A program made the translations under genes and the position numbers. Below, piece by piece: positions 63,303 to 64,000 of a DNA stretch of 64,000 bases. This stretch comes from Methylosinus sp. PW1 (GTDB lineage: Bacteria > Pseudomonadota > Alphaproteobacteria > Rhizobiales > Beijerinckiaceae). The stretch spans positions 2,480,001 to 2,544,000 of the forward strand of contig NZ_JQNK01000009.1 of the NCBI RefSeq assembly GCF_000745215.1. The letters run 5' to 3'. The notes beneath the pieces were generated by a model. That model was not told where the DNA came from. It saw only the letters and a program-made list of their open reading frames with translations, and ran no database searches. The first letter of the stretch is position 1. The number at the start of each line of letters is the position of its first letter.

Positions 63303-63333
63303 TCGCGCGTTCAGAGGGGGAGGCGAGCCGCGC

Positions 63334-64000
63334 TCACGCGCCGATGACGGCGCGCGACGGCGGCGAGGGGCGCGGCAGCAGCAGCCAGGCGGCGTCGCTC
63401 GCGGGCGTGAGGCCGCCGATGCGCTCGCCGATCGTCTCGGCCGAGCCGAGGACCAGATAGCCGTCGTCGGCGAGACTGTCGCGCAGGCGCCCGAGCACGC
63501 GGCTTTTCACCGCAGGCTCGAAATAAATGAGCACATTGCGGCAAAAGACGATGTCGAAGGGCGCCTCGCCAGAGAAATCATCGAGTAGATTGAGCTTGCG
63601 GAAGGCGATATTCGCCCGCAGCCCATCGCGAATCCGCCAGAGGCCGTCCTTCTGGTCGAAATGGGCCAGCAGCCTGCCGATCGAAAGGCCGCGCTGCGCC
63701 TCGAACTGGCTGTAGACGCCGCGCCGCGCCGTCGTCAGCGCGGTCTCCGAGACATCCGTGGCGAGAATCTCGACACTCCAGCCGGCGAGCGTCTCGCCCA
63801 TTTCGGCCAGCGTCATGGCGATGGAATAGGGCTCTTGACCGGTCGAGCAGGCGGCCGACCAGATGCGCAGGCGCCGCGTCTCGGCGCGCCGCGCCATCAG
63901 CTCCGGCAGCCAATCGCGCTTCAGCCGCTGAAAGGGGACGCGGTCGCGGAAAAAGGACGTCTCATTATTGGTCATCGCGTCGACGACGCGCTGCAGCAGC
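63334..64000 (-). CDS. cheR: Chemotaxis protein methyltransferase CheR (5' end cut off)
   Basis: The visible 222 residues run off the right edge. They contain the CheR landmark MTNNETSFFRDRVPFQRLKR, the SAM-binding LRIWSAACSTGQEPYSIAMT and EILATDVSETALTTARRGVY, and FDIVFCRNVLIYFEPAVKSR with ENVLIYF-like catalytic region. The frame continues upstream of that Met (LLQRVVDA), so the true N-terminus lies outside the window. CheR methylates chemoreceptor glutamates. Confidence 0.95.
   Translation of the reverse strand, partial: LLQRVVDAMTNNETSFFRDRVPFQRLKRDWLPELMARRAETRRLRIWSAACSTGQEPYSIAMTLAEMGETLAGWSVEILATDVSETALTTARRGVYSQFEAQRGLSIGRLLAHFDQKDGLWRIRDGLRANIAFRKLNLLDDFSGEAPFDIVFCRNVLIYFEPAVKSRVLGRLRDSLADDGYLVLGSAETIGERIGGLTPASDAAWLLLPRPSPPSRAVIGA

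Overview
The window looks like chromosomal DNA from a GC-rich alphaproteobacterium of the Rhizobiales. It is most plausibly a serine-cycle methylotroph or methanotroph such as Methylocystis or Methylosinus; that genus-level guess is inference. Support comes from a circularly permuted two-piece tmRNA whose tag reads ANDNYAPVAVAA, CtrA, a class I lysyl-tRNA synthetase, an NdvA-type glucan exporter, SspB-alpha, and a crotonyl-CoA carboxylase/reductase (ethylmalonyl-CoA pathway). No methane monooxygenase or methanol dehydrogenase gene is present here, so the lifestyle is not proven.

Layout. 1-9.2 kb: a NUDIX hydrolase, an IS4-type insertion sequence sitting inside an intergenic palindrome, the grxD-bolA-purL block, a fused Omp25-like/OmpW outer-membrane protein behind a perfect FNR/FixK box, an orphan DGQHR (DndB-like) protein, DUF4169 and sspB. 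9.3-12.4 kb: permuted ssrA, a periplasmic helix-hairpin-helix protein, a small Cys-rich exported protein, pth, rplY and DUF2200. 12.6-17.2 kb: an ArsR-led run of one-direction genes (two tandem AHSA1 proteins, a GST-like protein, two glyoxalase/PhnB-like proteins, one SRPBCC protein). 17.2-23.3 kb: smc, lysS, a small hydrolase and palindromic intergenic repeats. 23.4-29.6 kb: a sulfonate/nitrate-type ABC importer and an ABC-2 (DUF3526-like) exporter. 29.8-33.9 kb: a DUF234-type ATPase, ccr, and two toxin-antitoxin modules (YefM/YoeB, HicB/HicA). 33.9-37.6 kb: lepA, a coiled-coil protein, a Rieske ferredoxin and cutA.

37.7-43.3 kb holds the most unusual object: an 1870-residue protein built almost entirely of an 8-residue repeat (about 229 copies), with a second level of organisation at exactly 109 residues near its N-terminus and about 112 residues further on. 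It is followed by a divergent polysaccharide deacetylase, rppH, lipB, small unknowns, a cold-shock protein, ndvA, dapD and a pentapeptide-repeat protein. 51.7-56.0 kb is a DUF2946 / TonB-dependent receptor / PepSY membrane protein operon that looks like metal uptake. 56.1-56.7 kb is mazEF with a clear promoter and operator palindrome. 57-62 kb is a housekeeping run transcribed leftward (rpmH, rnpA, yidC, engB, argB, HAD nucleotidase). The window ends with ctrA and a 5'-truncated cheR.

Most genes are ordinary core genes. The accessory content is the IS, the toxin-antitoxin modules, the DGQHR and DUF234 proteins, the giant repeat protein and several families of intergenic palindromes. No rRNA, CRISPR array or ordinary tRNA was seen.
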